Shown one piece after another: positions 11,322-23,073 of a stretch of DNA of 64,000 bases. Below the pieces are notes generated by a model. It saw nothing but the letters and a program-made list of their open reading frames with translations, was not told the origin of the DNA and did not search any database. The translations under genes were made by a program, and so were the position numbers. How positions within the stretch are numbered: position 1 is the stretch's first letter; every line of letters begins with the position of its first letter. Origin of the DNA: Cyprinodon diabolis (taxonomy: Eukaryota; Chordata; Actinopteri; Cyprinodontiformes; Cyprinodontidae); assembly GCA_030533445.1 (NCBI GenBank), contig CM060076.1:12564501-12628500 (forward strand), written 5' to 3'.

Positions 11322-12080
11322 TGTGACTGGTGAGGCGCCTGGTTCTGGTCCGCCTCCTCACACACCCGCTGTTGGTTTCCTCATTAAACGGAGTGTTCTT
11401 AAGCTGCTGACTACCACTACTTCGATGCCAGAGTGCTTGCTAGTTTAGGGTACTCTAGCCAAGCTGAGTTTTTGCTGAGTCAAGCTGAGTTTTTGTCAAC
11501 CTGAGTTTAACTTTGTTTTGTCTTTGCCTCTTGGCAGGAAGTCATCCTGCAAACTGGATTTCGGACCTTCACTCCCTGGAATGATCAACTGAGCTTCAAA
11601 CTGAGCTAGAGTTCAAACAGGAGGTTTGGATCCACTTTCCCCAAGATTGTTTGAGCTTCTCACTGAGAAAGGGATTATTCTCCACTACGACCCATTCAGG
11701 TACCGCAGGAAATCTGAGTGGCAGTCAATTTCTCCGTTCACCAACTACCAGCCGCATTCTGGGTAAACCCTGTTCCGCCCTCCACCAAATCAGACAAACA
11801 CTGGAACCACGGCACACAGACAGGAGTCAAGGATTCTACTACTTCTCTGGAAACATGGGTCGGCAACCAAATCCTTTTCTCCAAGTTCACGAGTCAAACT
11901 CCCCACTGAGCCTGAACTAACCGCTGTGTCTTCCCCTCACTTTACAGTTCTGGTTGAGCAGTGTTCAGAGCAACACTTCTCTCTCTGTTTAACTTCTTCA
12001 ATAAAACCCGTTAAACCTTTTCCCTGGTCTCTCTGTTTCGGTTTTCTGCATTTGGGTCTGAACTTTGTAACATCATGACA
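11322..12080 (+). repeat. solo LTR, Ty3/gypsy (sushi-like)
   Basis: A 759-bp unit that starts TGTGACTGG and ends CATCATGACA, flanked by GGAAA on the left and GGAAC on the right, a 5-bp target duplication with one mismatch. It has a TATA-like 'gttcttaagc' near 11,395-11,403, a presumed transcript start near 'cttcgatgcc' (about 11,420) and an AATAAA near 12,000. The block 'cttcgatgccagagtgcttg' is clearly related to 'cttcgacgccgcagtgtt' in the sushi LTRs at 23 and 52 kb. No internal region is left, so it arose by LTR-LTR recombination. Confidence 0.85.
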
Positions 12081-12085
12081 GGAAC

Positions 12086-13790
12086 AAAGGGAAGGTTGGT
12101 GACTGTCAAACCAAATAAAATGTCATAATATAAAATATAAGTTAGCAATAAGCTGCAGGTGTATTAAAGTAGTATTTTCATCTCTTATAGCATTTGTCTT
12201 TGGTAAAATTTAATTTTGGAGACATCTGTTCTTATAGGAAATTATACTGAATATTTTTGTTACCCGAGCATTAATTCACAACATAAATTACATTTTTCAT
12301 TTGTCATTAACACAAAATGCAATAAAAACAGCTAAAAACACAGTGAAGATGAGACTAAATACTGTGTGAACTAATGAAAACCTTTTTCAAACTGTCAAAA
12401 AAAAAAAAGACAAAGATGTCAGTTTAGAATACGAGAAGATGTCAGAAAAGCAGGTTGTGCTGTAAGATCTAGTGTTTGAGCCCTCTGGCGATGTAGTGAT
12501 AGATTTATACTCTCCTCACTCTTTGACCTTTTTCCTTTTTACCATAGAAGCTGTGGTCGCCCACATTTGTCTCTCCTTTGTTTCAGCCTCCCTCTCTTCT
12601 CTCATCTTGCTGACTCTCTCTTCCAGAACCCATAAGCAGCTCAAGGATTCCCAAGTGGGTCTTTTGCACAACTTTTTGTTCATTATAAAAGAGCTTGATC
12701 TGATTTGACCGCTGAGCTTCACTGGTGGAAGAACGGAAGATGAGGAAGCATGGAAGAGTTAATTCATCTTCACTTGTCTTGTCGTTTTTTTTAATGCATA
12801 GTTCTGAAAATGGTCTGAAACACCAGATTGTGTGTTGAGAAACTTAAGAGTTTTTTTGTTATCACCCATATAGGAAGTATAAAAAACTGGCTGTTTTTCA
12901 TGTCTAGGGTTGCATCTTTAAATTGTTTATATTCTATCGTCCTGCCTATATTATTTCTATGGTCCACAATGTAATAATTTACCACTTATCCTTCCATTCT
13001 TTCTGTGTTTTGTTCTTCCTTCAATGCCCCCATCTCACTTTAAGCATTCCTTAGTCGGAACTCTCCTCCCAGCACTAGTGACCCAATTACTCTAAGTTGT
13101 CCCTCCATGGTAGGATGTAGCAGGGTCCTTCCCTTGAGACCTATCCTGCGGCACGCAGACAATCCATCACTCTTCTCCACCACCTCCCTCACACTGTGTT
13201 TATTACTGTCTCACATAGTCTCTCCCAACACATCCACAGACCTCTTTAAATAAGCGCTAAAGCAGACATTGGCATCAATAAAACACAGATGCATGCATAA
13301 GAAATACATTCTGGATTTTATTTTGTATGTATCTCAATAGTGACATACAGGTGCCATTAGATGATTGCTGCTGGGCATTTGACACTTGTTCACAAATATT
13401 TCTTTTTGCCCTGACATCTCATCACACCTCCACTTCTTGTTTGTATAATCCTGTTTGGGCTTTTCACAATCCTGTCATTGGGATTTAATGAAGGGGGAGG
13501 CATCACAAAGTCAGTACAATGCCATTAATTTGCAAAAGTCACCTTCCTCCGCTGCTGATGATGGGGAAAAAATACCTGCTGTAAATAAATGCTGGCAGGT
13601 GAAAAAGCATATAAAGTATCTTCATTAATCTGTTTACAAGAAAGTGAGAGACAAAAATCAGTTGAAATGGAAGTTATGTAGGACTCATTTCAAGGTTCCT
13701 TTTTTGAAGATTATCATTGGTCATAGTGTTGGTGATACAATATTGATTTTATGCAATGCAACATTAAGACTTAGACAAACTGTATTTAAA
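12086..13790. other. no recognised feature
   Basis: Apparently unique sequence. A stretch at 13,440-13,640 is less AT-biased and might be a conserved non-coding element, but nothing in it can be named. Confidence 0.4.
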
Positions 13791-14143
13791 CATGTTTTTA
13801 TTCACAGAGAGTATACAACATAAATTTTCATTGCATACAGCTTACAACAATGTAATGATATTGCACTTTTAGTAGATAAACAGTGCAGCAGTGATAAGAA
13901 TGTAACAATGAAGGAGAAAAAAGAAACCAGTTTAAATAACGGTGCAAATGGCATTAAAATGCAAAAGTTCAGTGCAGTGCAAAAATAAATATGGTTCAAA
14001 ATGCAGTAGAAACATTGTGTCCAATTTAAACAGATTATGAAAGTTCAGCAACATTTGTAGTACAAAATAATGTGATGCTGAGTCTAGTTTAGAGTTCAGC
14101 AGTTCAACAGTCTAAAGGCAGTGGGGAATAATATGTTGCAGAA

Positions 14144-16119
14144 CAGGGGCGGATCTAGAAAAATATTTATGGGGTGGCAAGAGGGGGGCAGGAATTTTTT
14201 AGGGGTGGCAACATATGGCATTTGTTTATACTGAATTTAATCACAGTTATCAGAGTTTGGTGTTTCATGTGAAACAGTTCATATTAGTAATACATCGTAC
14301 AATGTGATCTCACTTAATAGGAGATAGAAGAATGATAACACTACTTCTAGAGGGGCCTTATGACAGGAAAGGTATTAAGGTAAGACACAGGTGCTGAGTC
14401 GCAGATGTGTGAGATTGACTGTCAGAGAAGCAGCTTTGCAGCATTTGCACAAGAAGAAACTATAGAAAGAAAAAGTTACCCATCAGAGATCTATGGACTG
14501 AGCTGTACTAAAGTGAACATAACTACACAGTAGAAATAAATGGGTCAAGGCACCCGAACAAGGTACTGGACATCTATGTAATGTTTACTCTGAACACACA
14601 TTTACCCCATTTGTTCCTCAGTAACTTGACATACAGCAGTTACGGCAACATGAAAGGGACATTTCATGCATGTAAATATGCTGTGGATAGAGCTGTATAT
14701 GGAGGACCAACTCTGCCATATTTAAAAATAAATACAGAAATAAATAAATGCTCAATAAATAAATAAGCATACAATTAATTGCCACCAAAAATACAATCAA
14801 CAAATAAATGTAATTAGAAATCATATTATAATGGCAGGCAGAAATGTAAAAAGGGCAGGCAGAAAGAAATAGCGGCGAAGAAATAACTAGGGTAAAAAAA
14901 TACAAAGGAAGAATAAAACAGACAAAAATATGATAACATGCACATAAATAAATACTTAAAAATATAAGTAATTAAAAAATGAAGTTGAAGATAATAAATG
15001 ACAAAAAAATAAATAAGGTAAATATTAAAAAGGCAAAGAAATAAAGAAGCCAATTAAAAGAGTTATATACCTTTATGACTAGCTGTATAATTTAATTTCT
15101 ACTTACATTTATTTGTTGTTTGTATTTTGGTGGCAATTAATTGTATGCTTATTTATTTATGAAGCATTTATTTATTTCTGTATTTATTTTTAAATATGGC
15201 AGAGTTGGTCCTCCATACTGCTGTATCAACAAATCAACAAAAAGGCGGGTTCTGTATGTTACATCAAAATCTCCACAAATCTGAAAAGAAGCAACATAAA
15301 AATACATTTTGCTTGTGAGTAGGTTCATACAGGTCATTTCTGGATAGTTTCATATTATATATACAAAAAAGAAACAACAACACTGCTTCATATTAAGCAG
15401 GATTCACACCACTATCACATTTTTAACTTTTAACACTTTTGGTTTTATTAAAGGAAATATCAGATTTTCTCTGGTTCCAAAACAAAATGTAACAGCTCTG
15501 TAAAGGCTCACCAGAGAGCATAATATAAAGTTAACATGACTATAACAGCTGAATGCAGTGATTTCCATGTTGCTCAGCAAAACGCTTCACAACTTTATTT
15601 AGATCCAATGCCTTTGTGCGTTTTGATTTGAGTACAACCAAACGTGATCGTCTCTTTTCTGTCATAGTTGACCGCAAATATGTCTTTATGAGCCTGAGAC
15701 GTCAGGCCTAACTAACATCATAGTTAGAGAAATAACGTTCTGCAACCTGATTTTTATCATCTTAAAATCAGCATTGTATCTATGCTAGCAAAATTGTGCT
15801 TTCATTATGATTTCATTTCTCGATAGATAGTTAATCAGTTTTTACCTGTTTCATCCCGTGTCTCCTCTCCCCATGACCACTGGCTCCCTCGCTTTGCCCC
15901 ATTCGGTTTTCAAAACAATCAGTCTCAGTCGCTCTTGCTTCATCTCGTGCTGCATTCACTGCAGTCCGACATTGGAAATTAGCGGTCGTAATTCTCAAAT
16001 GATCCATAATTCATAAGCCTCGCCACCCCTACCGCCAACTGGGGTGGCAGCAGGGGTGGCAAGGCTGTCATTTAGGGTGGCATTTGCCACCCTATGCCAC
16101 CCCAGTAGATCCGCCTATG
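14144..16119. mobile_element. non-autonomous hAT transposon, 1,976 bp
   Basis: The element is flanked by perfect 8-bp duplications TTGCAGAA (14,136-14,143 and 16,120-16,127), the hAT hallmark. Its ends are short imperfect inverted repeats: CAGGGGCGGATCTAG on the left, and CATAGGCGGATCTAC when the right end is reversed. Behind both ends there are repeats of a GGGGTGGCA motif, densest at 16,020-16,105, which may be transposase-binding sites. No transposase is recognisable in the remaining sequence. About 516 bp of the length is a later MITE insertion. Confidence 0.93.
14700..15215. mobile_element. TA-flanked MITE nested in the hAT
   Basis: A 516-bp fold-back element with inverted repeats of about 125 bp that start TGGAGGACCAACTCTGCCA. 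It is flanked by TA at 14,698-14,699 and 15,216-15,217, suggesting mobilisation by a Tc1/mariner-type transposase. The centre is A-rich with many AAATAA units and has no coding capacity. It sits inside the hAT and is therefore the youngest layer of the nest. Confidence 0.85.
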
Positions 16120-16240
16120 TTGCAGAACCTGCTGAACCTGCAGCAGATGCTGTAAAGTGATTCCCAGAAGGCAGCAGGAAGAACAGTCCATAGTGGGGGT
16201 GAGAGGGTTCGCTGATGATGTTAAGGGCTTGGGACATGCA

Positions 16241-16560
16241 GGGCTGGGATTAATTGTTCTATCATTTAAGATTATACACCAGAACAAAGCAGGTGATTCT
16301 CTTTTGTCATAAATCAAACAGGCTTACTTTTAAAAGCAATATCCTATGTTTAGTAACACCATGGCAGCACTCTGATTTATAGCTGAGAAAAACTCATCTC
16401 TGTGTGATGATGTAATGGAGATGGATGAGAATATTGATGATGATTCCACATCATCTAGTCTGAAATTGATTTACGTGGTGGAACCATGAGCCAGTTTAAG
16501 CTTAGAAGAGGGTTGATGCTGGGGAATATGGAGAAATCACACCGTACATATTTGACCCTT
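16241..16560. other. no recognised feature
   Basis: Unique-looking sequence after the LINE remnant; nothing recognised. Confidence 0.4.
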
Positions 16561-17340
16561 TATAGCAAAGGTTGCGGATTAGCGGAACTGGGTCCGGATT
16601 CGGACCAACCTGCTTGCTAATCTGGATCCACACTGATTTAAAACATTTACAAATTACTGCTTGTTGCCCGACGACAGTGTCTAAACGTCACTTGCGCTGC
16701 TTCTCCTGTTTGTTGGGTAAAGCCATTCGTAAAGCGTCCGGGACCAGGCTGCACGTGATACAAATTAGCCAATAAGCTGCTGATATATATGTGTCTTATA
16801 TTGTATGTTCTTTGACAATCATACAAGTTTTGTATCACAAATGAAGCACTCTTATTACCTAAGCACTCTCATTATCTAAGTTTCTGTTTCCTTGAGAGCA
16901 TGATATAATTTGTTTTTGTACTCACGAGCTCTCGGTGCCATGCTCAGACCATTCTGACCATGATGTAATCTGTTGTTGGTTTCGGCGGTCCGCGAGCCCT
17001 GGGTGGGTTCTGGGGGGGGTGCCCGAAACATATTTTGGTTTCTGTAATCATGCGCTCCAGGCGTGAGAGGGAGCAATCACTTTTCCTGATTGGGTGAAAG
17101 ATTTTCCTTTGAAGTTTGGCATAAATGACGGATGGCGGTTGGCACTGGCAGAGTCTGCTAGGGTTGCGTATGAACGCCTAGCTGCGTGTGTTGCTGCCCT
17201 GCCGGGGTCGACTGTCTCTCCGATTCTTTGTGTCACGGTAGGGGGACAATATAATTTGTATTCATCACCGTGCCTTGATTGATGTGCTTGCTTTGCTGTG
17301 TTCTGTGGCGGAATAAAACGACACATTTTACTCTAGCAGA
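16561..17340. other. CpG-rich LTR-like segment, unassigned
   Basis: This stretch is visibly richer in CpG than its surroundings. It ends with 'gcggaataaaacgacaca', which carries an AATAAA in the plus direction. It could be the remains of a retroviral-type LTR or of a DNA transposon, but I found no matching ends and no target duplication. Short open frames on both strands have no motif. Confidence 0.3.
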
Positions 17341-18026
17341 CACAGTGTGTGTGCTTAGTTTGTCATCCTTATTACTGACTCATGCCGATCCTGCCTAAAT
17401 TTCATAATACAGCTGCATCAGTCTAGGTTGCTGCCTCTAGCTACTTTTAGCCACAGCAGGCAAACCTGTAGCAAGCTAGGCAGTGGGAAAGAAGGAGAAT
17501 ACGATGAGAAAAAGAGAGCAGAGAAAGAGTGGACTACTGGAAGAAGTGGGGTGAACTAATAAAAGAAAAGTGAAATGGTGTGCTCAAAGATGACACTGCA
17601 CATTTTGAGTATGTTTCGCTCAACCTACTGCTGTGAAGCAGGAATTTTCACCATGACCATATTCAAACATAAATATCGATCCAGGCTCAAAATGAGTACC
17701 TCAACATGTGCTTGAGAATGGTTTTGTCGCCAATCAAAACCAGGCCAAGGCTTGCAGGTCAGCCTAAAGCCCATGTCTCTCATCAAGCCATAAAAAAAGA
17801 AAGAAAAAAAAAGAAAAAACGGACAGTTGAGGTGTTTTATAAAAATAGTGATTAAGGAAATTGTCTATATATCAAACTGAATGATTGTTGTTCACTACTT
17901 CAAAAACAAATTATATTCTAAAAAGGAAACATTTTATATTTTTCTATATTTTTTATTTAAAAGCTAAATGTATAACATGGATGCATAAACACCTGCATTT
18001 TATTTCAGTGTTTAATGCTGTTTAAA
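17341..18026. other. no recognised feature
   Basis: Non-coding sequence with an A-rich patch at 17,790-17,820; no element identified. Confidence 0.4.
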
Positions 18027-18034
18027 TTAACAGA

Positions 18035-19086
18035 CAGTGATGGGACTAACGGCGTTGAAAGTAACGGCGTTACTAACGCCGTTACCTTGTTTTAGTAATG
18101 AGTAATCTAACTAATTACTTTGACTGTAACTATAACGCAGTTACCATTGCAGACACCCCGTTACTGCGCGTTACTCAGGTCGCACAATGAACCTTTTTTC
18201 ATGATAGGACTCGTGCGCAGCTGCGTGAAGCTGACACCCCACCCACGTCAAAAAACTCTGCAAATAGACTGAATGGTTAGTGCAACGTTAGTGCAGATTT
18301 GTGCAGGAAAAAAATATTTTTTGCGCTACTTTTGTTTAAGAGATATTAAAGATTATTTTTTTAGGTCATCCAGAGGTGCGCGCCTTGTCATGAGAGAGGG
18401 GAGGATGAGAATGGTTGATGTATAGTGAGATTCCGTCTGTCAGTTGGGAAGGTCCGTGTTTCCGCTGGTGGGTGTTAACGTACAGCACACACAGAGAGAT
18501 GGAGAGTGAGGATGACTCCAGCAGCACAACAGCATTTTCATGATGGAAATACCGGTGTTACGTCGAGCTGCGTTTCCCCATCAGATACGGTTTCCTTTTT
18601 ATTTTAAACATTATTTGATGGCCTTTGTGGCAGGGATGGAGATATATATTTTATGTCACACACAGAGTATACATCTAGATAGATAGATGTTGCAGTATCT
18701 ATAACAACCCAAACACACAGGATTTCAGAATTAGACATCCCCAGTTATTAATTTCACCAGATCTGAATGCCCTGTTTAAAAACTTCACATGGCGTTCCCC
18801 CCTGATGTTTTTTACGTTGAGTTGCAATAAATGCAAAACTCTCTGCAAGTTCTTGTCTTTGTCGTCCGCACAATTCAGCTGGCTTTGGAAACACGCGGCG
18901 AGAAGGTGGGGGCTGGGTGGTGAGGGTTACCGGGGCGAGAAACGCAAAAGTAACGCAATAGTTACTTTTACTAGTAACAAGTTACTTTTATTGTGGAGTA
19001 ACTCAGTTAGTAACTCAGTTACTTTTTGGGAGAAGTAACTAGTAACTATAACTAATTACTTTTTCAAAGTAACGTGCCCAACACTG
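18035..19086. mobile_element. non-autonomous hAT, copy 1
   Basis: A 1,052-bp element flanked by the perfect 8-bp duplication TTAACAGA (18,027-18,034 and 19,087-19,094). It begins CAGTGATGGGACTAACGGC and ends GCCCAACACTG, so the outer bases form a short inverted repeat. Both subterminal regions are crowded with AGTAAC/GTTACT motifs in both orientations. No transposase frame is present. It is the same family as the element at 26,851-28,194, but lacks about 290 bp of its centre. Confidence 0.95.
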
Positions 19087-19094
19087 TTAACAGA

Positions 19095-19806
19095 TTATAA
19101 TGAAACATTTCTCTGGACCTTTACTGGTTGTTGATTTTCTTTATTCGGAACGGATTTTCAATTGGTTACCCCTGCTTTATAGGGATCCAATAACTTAATG
19201 AATTCTGCCAATAGGATTTAGTCAAATGGGTTCCAGATTATACAATTTGTAGGAGTAGTTTTATATTGCATCCTCACATTTTCTATATTAGAGCAAGATT
19301 CCCTGAACACTAACCCAGCTCTTTGAAAGCTCATTTTTCATGAACAACTTATCTTTCTATTTCACTCAGAATTGCTGCCATCCATGCATTTAAAGTCATA
19401 TTTCCAGCCACTTGTATGTGAATCCATCCTAAATCAGCCCTTCAGATTTCTCTGAGATTCTTTTTCCTTTATCTGTCTGACCTGTGCACATTATGGACAT
19501 AAGTTGGTTTACAGTTTGATGCTTAGCAGATAGCCCTCTGTCTTTGGTAAACTCATCAGCCTGCTGGAAAAATGTAGACCAAACTGATGAAGTTGTAAGT
19601 GGAAATCTGGACCTTTAAATATGTAATGGACCTTTAAATATGTAATGTCTAAATAGCATTTTAACTTGACAAATATGTTTCCTAAACATTTATCTACATT
19701 TTGGGGTGTGGAGGCAGGGCTTTTCTCACTGTAGAACAAGGCTATTATTGTTAAAGGTATTGTGGAATATTTTCTTGAATTTTTTAAAAGACCCACCCTC
19801 TACACA
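19095..19806. other. no recognised feature
   Basis: Apparently unique AT-rich sequence; a short local duplication of 'ggacctttaaatatgtaat' occurs near 19,610-19,645. Confidence 0.45.
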
Positions 19807-19893
19807 TGATCTGGTTGAATTGTTTCAGTAAAGTGCCTTGAGATGATATGTGTTATGAATTGGTGTTATATAAATAAACTGAAATGAACTGAA
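19807..19893 (+). mobile_element. L2-type LINE 3' tail fragment
   Basis: About 87 bp matching the extreme 3' end of the L2 element at 39,860-39,940, including 'aagtgccttgagatga' and 'atataaataaactgaa'. It is a severely truncated insertion. Several substitutions make it older than the copy at 0.65-1.3 kb. Confidence 0.85.
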
Positions 19894-19897
19894 TAAT

Positions 19898-20215
19898 TGT
19901 CACGATTTTAGACTTGCCTTGTTTGTTCTCCTCTTGATCTCCTGTTGATCACTGATTGTTCTCACCTGGGCTGCTCCCTATTAACACTCCTTCTCTTCAC
20001 CTGCTCTGTGTGAGATCGACTGCCTTTTGACAGCTTTCAAGCCCTGTTCCATGAGCCAAGTATTCTCCTGTTCCTCTACCCCTGCCTGTTTTTCCGAATG
20101 TTGCTGAACCTTGCCTAACTCTGACCCCGATTAAGCTCACTGGATTTTGGAAACTTCTTTGCCTGAGTGATTTTCTGTGAATGACCCTGGACTTGAAACA
20201 CACATATCATCATGG
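19898..20215 (+). repeat. LTR-like fragment, low confidence
   Basis: It starts TGTCACGATTTTAG directly after the L2 tail and has the T/C-rich composition of the other LTRs in the window, with a 'cacctgggctgctccctattaacactcc' style core that resembles the TATA area of those units. I could not place a right edge or a target duplication. Confidence 0.3.
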
Positions 20216-21109
20216 ATGTCAGTACCTCTGCTCTCTTTGCAGGGTGATTCCATAAATTTTCCTCAGAATTGAGTGATTCCATAATTTCTTCCCTCTGCTT
20301 AGTCTAAAAAAGTAACTGTTACTGACAAGTACCTTTTTTTCTTGATTTCTTTTAGTGTTTCTTAAAGCCAGACAGTTGCCATTTGAAATGACTTTAGTTT
20401 TGTGTCATGTCTATGATCTGCTTTTTTTCAACAACAGAATGAACATCTGCCAAGGCCGGTGATTCTATCATTTTTACAAGGGGTGCAGATAGGAGGATAC
20501 AGACAGGGAAATACGCAAAAAGACTTAGCTGAGAGGCAGGGCAGGAGGTTGATATCCAGAGATCTGAAGGAGACAGGAGTATTCAACAGGGGCAAAGCAG
20601 GAAAGAGATTACAGGAATGAGACAAGTCAATATCGGGAGATCAAAACTAGAAATTTTGGATGATCTACTCACATAAATGGCTTTTAAGAATCTGGGAGTT
20701 TTTATTAAGTGGGAGAGACAGAACTCCAGGTAATGCAGCAACTCCTTATCATTTGAGCTTGGACAGGTTTAAAAACTCGTTGATTACTGGTGCAGCAGAG
20801 GGTAGAGCAGGCAGGAATAATTACAGATTTCTAGATGGTCAAAAATATTTTGTTGTAAAGACACATAATTGTATTGCAAAGTTGTTGTTTTTTTTTACTA
20901 TATTTATAAAGAAATCATTATATATGTAAAAAATAAACTCAAATAATTAATTGTTCTTGGGAGCCTTCTAGTTGCCATTGGGCCAAAATCAGTCACTTAG
21001 CTGGCCTTGGGCCGGCCTTGCTTGAAACAGTCACCTGTTAAGGTTGTTATGAAATGGGTTAAAAAGACAGGAAAATAATTATATCACAGCTGGTACAAGG
21101 TACTATATA
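20216..21109. other. no recognised feature
   Basis: Nothing recognised. The segment 20,430-20,640 is purine-rich on the plus strand and could be part of an old reversed LTR, but no edge could be found. Confidence 0.35.
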
Positions 21110-21505
21110 TATGATTAAAATTGCTCTTAATCGTCATCAAATTGTCCAAAATGCTGCTGCAAGTATTTTAATAGACAAACAAAAGAAAGCCCTTGACTCC
21201 TATTTTAGTTTCCCTGCACTGGCTCCCCATTAAATTTTAAATAGATTTAAAATTTTAGTATTGACTTTAAGAGTGCCTCATGGTCAAACAACCAAATATG
21301 TATGTCATTTGTTGTGCCTCTACATCTCTGGGTGCTCCCTTCAGTCCTCTGGTCAAAATCTCCTCATGGTTTCAAAGACCGAAACCATCGACTTGTCTTT
21401 TCAATCTGTCGCTCCAAACAAGCAGAATATACTTCTTCTGTACCTTCCTGTGGCCAGTTGTATTGACTCTTACAAAAAACAGCCTACGGAATATGTACCT
21501 AAGCT
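21110..21505 (+). pseudogene. decayed LINE RT C-terminal remnant (L2/CR1 type)
   Basis: Translation in shifting frames gives the familiar end of an L2/CR1-type reverse transcriptase: 'HQIVQNAAASIL', then a degraded 'LHWLPIK' equivalent (FPALAPH), then 'KILVLTLRVPHGQTTKY', 'LQSSGQNLLMVSKT' and 'FQSVAPN'. Stops and frame changes are frequent. The same region of the L2 at 35-39 kb ([21 protein letters not shown]) is recognisably homologous but much better preserved. Confidence 0.75.
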
Positions 21506-21559
21506 ATTAATTAACTTTTTTTTATCAGCTATTTCATTTTCATTACACTGTTACAAGTA

Positions 21560-21734
21560 CAGAGCAATGAAATTAACTCTTTGCATTTGGTTGCCATTGT
21601 GCGGCACCTGGGGAGCAGTGGGGGGGTTAAAGTCTTGCTCAAGGACCCAGAGTGGCAGTCCGTAGGGTGGGGCTTGACTTACGAACCTCTGAATTCCAAG
21701 CGCAATGTCCTAATCACTAGGCCACACTCCCCCT
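21560..21734 (-). mobile_element. tRNA-derived SINE, copy 1
   Basis: On the minus strand the element begins with 'gtggcctagtgattaggaca', an RNA polymerase III A-box-like sequence, followed by a degraded B box (ggttcgtaag). The body holds 'tctgggtccttgagcaagac' and 'gctccccaggtgc' and it ends in 'ctgtacttgtaacagtg'. Related copies lie at 32.3, 49.2 and 55.5 kb. Confidence 0.75.
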
Positions 21735-23068
21735 GAGATTTCTCAGATAACTGAGATTTATATAAATAAATAATAAATAAATAAAGCAGTGACCACAGGA
21801 AAGGCCAAAAAAGTTACTGTTAAAACCAAATACATGGTCTAACTCTGAGGCTGGGAGGGCACAGGCAAACTTTTTTCCTTGACATATAAAATGTCACTAA
21901 GAAGCAAACATTCTCAAAATTATTAATAATAATGATAGACTATAAAAGGTTTAAAATAAACACATGCCCTTTCTTTATTGCAGTCACTGTCATCTGCTGT
22001 CGATCAAAATGCAATTGCTACGCCCTACACAACCCATCCATGATGTTGTTGAATTAAAACAGAAAAGGTGAAGGGGTTTCTTTGTATATAAAACATGATG
22101 CTAACTACATTTAAAGAAAGGAAAATACAACAACAAAATGAGTGTGGAACAGATTAAATCTGTATAAAGCCAGTGAAAAGTAATTCCCAAAGAGCTTTTT
22201 GTGTTTCCCAAAAGTTAGTTTTCAATTACATACTCGATAGCTAGCGTGTATCTCACATTGTTCTCGATAACCATGCTTGTTGTTCAACATTTATCATTTT
22301 GAATCACGAAGATGATCCTTATTTTATTGTTTCTCTTTTTCTGTTCTCCTGAGCTCCTACCGTTGGTATATATGCATTGTGTGTTATCACACAAGATGAA
22401 CATGGCTGGTTTTCTTTGGGACTCAGAATTATTACTTTGGATTTTCCTCAAAGCACATGTATTTTACTTCACTACTGTGTTTCTCCTACTGTTTGACTCA
22501 TGACATTGTCACCAAATTGCTGCATAAACCCCTGGACACAACGCTTTTGACTTGGACAGAACAGGAAAATTTATAAAAAGAAATAAATGAATAAAAAGAA
22601 TCACTGGCACAGCTATAAAGCTGCCACTCTTAACGAATCTCTGCAGCATTTCTAACCAGAACAGAAGGAGAACTTTATAAGCCTGTATAAGAAATATAAT
22701 GGGATTTATGTTTAAAGAAAAAGAAGATGGAGCAATAAAGTCTGTGAGAGGAGATTCTCAGAGAGAGATTTGTGAAGTTTGTCGAAGTTTTTTTTACTAT
22801 ATACAGAGGAGAAACCATTACGCTGCGCTTACCTTCCCTTCGTTATTTTTTTTTTTTTTTTATCCAGTGGCTCAAATAGAATCACTACTTCATCTGTTAT
22901 CTGTTCCCCAAACTGCTATCATGGGTAAAGTATTCAATTTTTTTATATTGAATTTATTGTCTTGCATAAGTCTGCCCCATTTGCTATACAGTATATGCTC
23001 TGTACAACTCCAAAAAGGTTTTCCCGAGCGATTAACATATTTTCTTGTTTGGATTGTCCCTAAAAGTG
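21735..23068. other. no recognised feature
   Basis: Nothing recognised. AT-rich with an AAATA repeat around 21,760-21,785 and a T-homopolymer at 22,847-22,861. Confidence 0.45.
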
Positions 23069-23073
23069 GATAT

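Larger units (their letters stand above)
13791..16240 (-). mobile_element. LINE 3' end, split by a hAT insertion
   Basis: Two pieces of one minus-strand LINE remnant: 13,791-14,143 (3' UTR and last codons) and 16,128-16,240 (coding end). Joined across the hAT they match the C-terminal signature seen again at 58.1 kb: a 'DPSHPHHGLF.LLPSG' block followed by 'FFPTAIRLLN' and a stop. The 3' end shows an AATAAA on the minus strand near 13,800. The 5' part is missing. The insertion interrupts the sequence between 'gcaggttctgcaa' and 'ttccccactgcc' and duplicates 8 bp of it. Confidence 0.85.
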
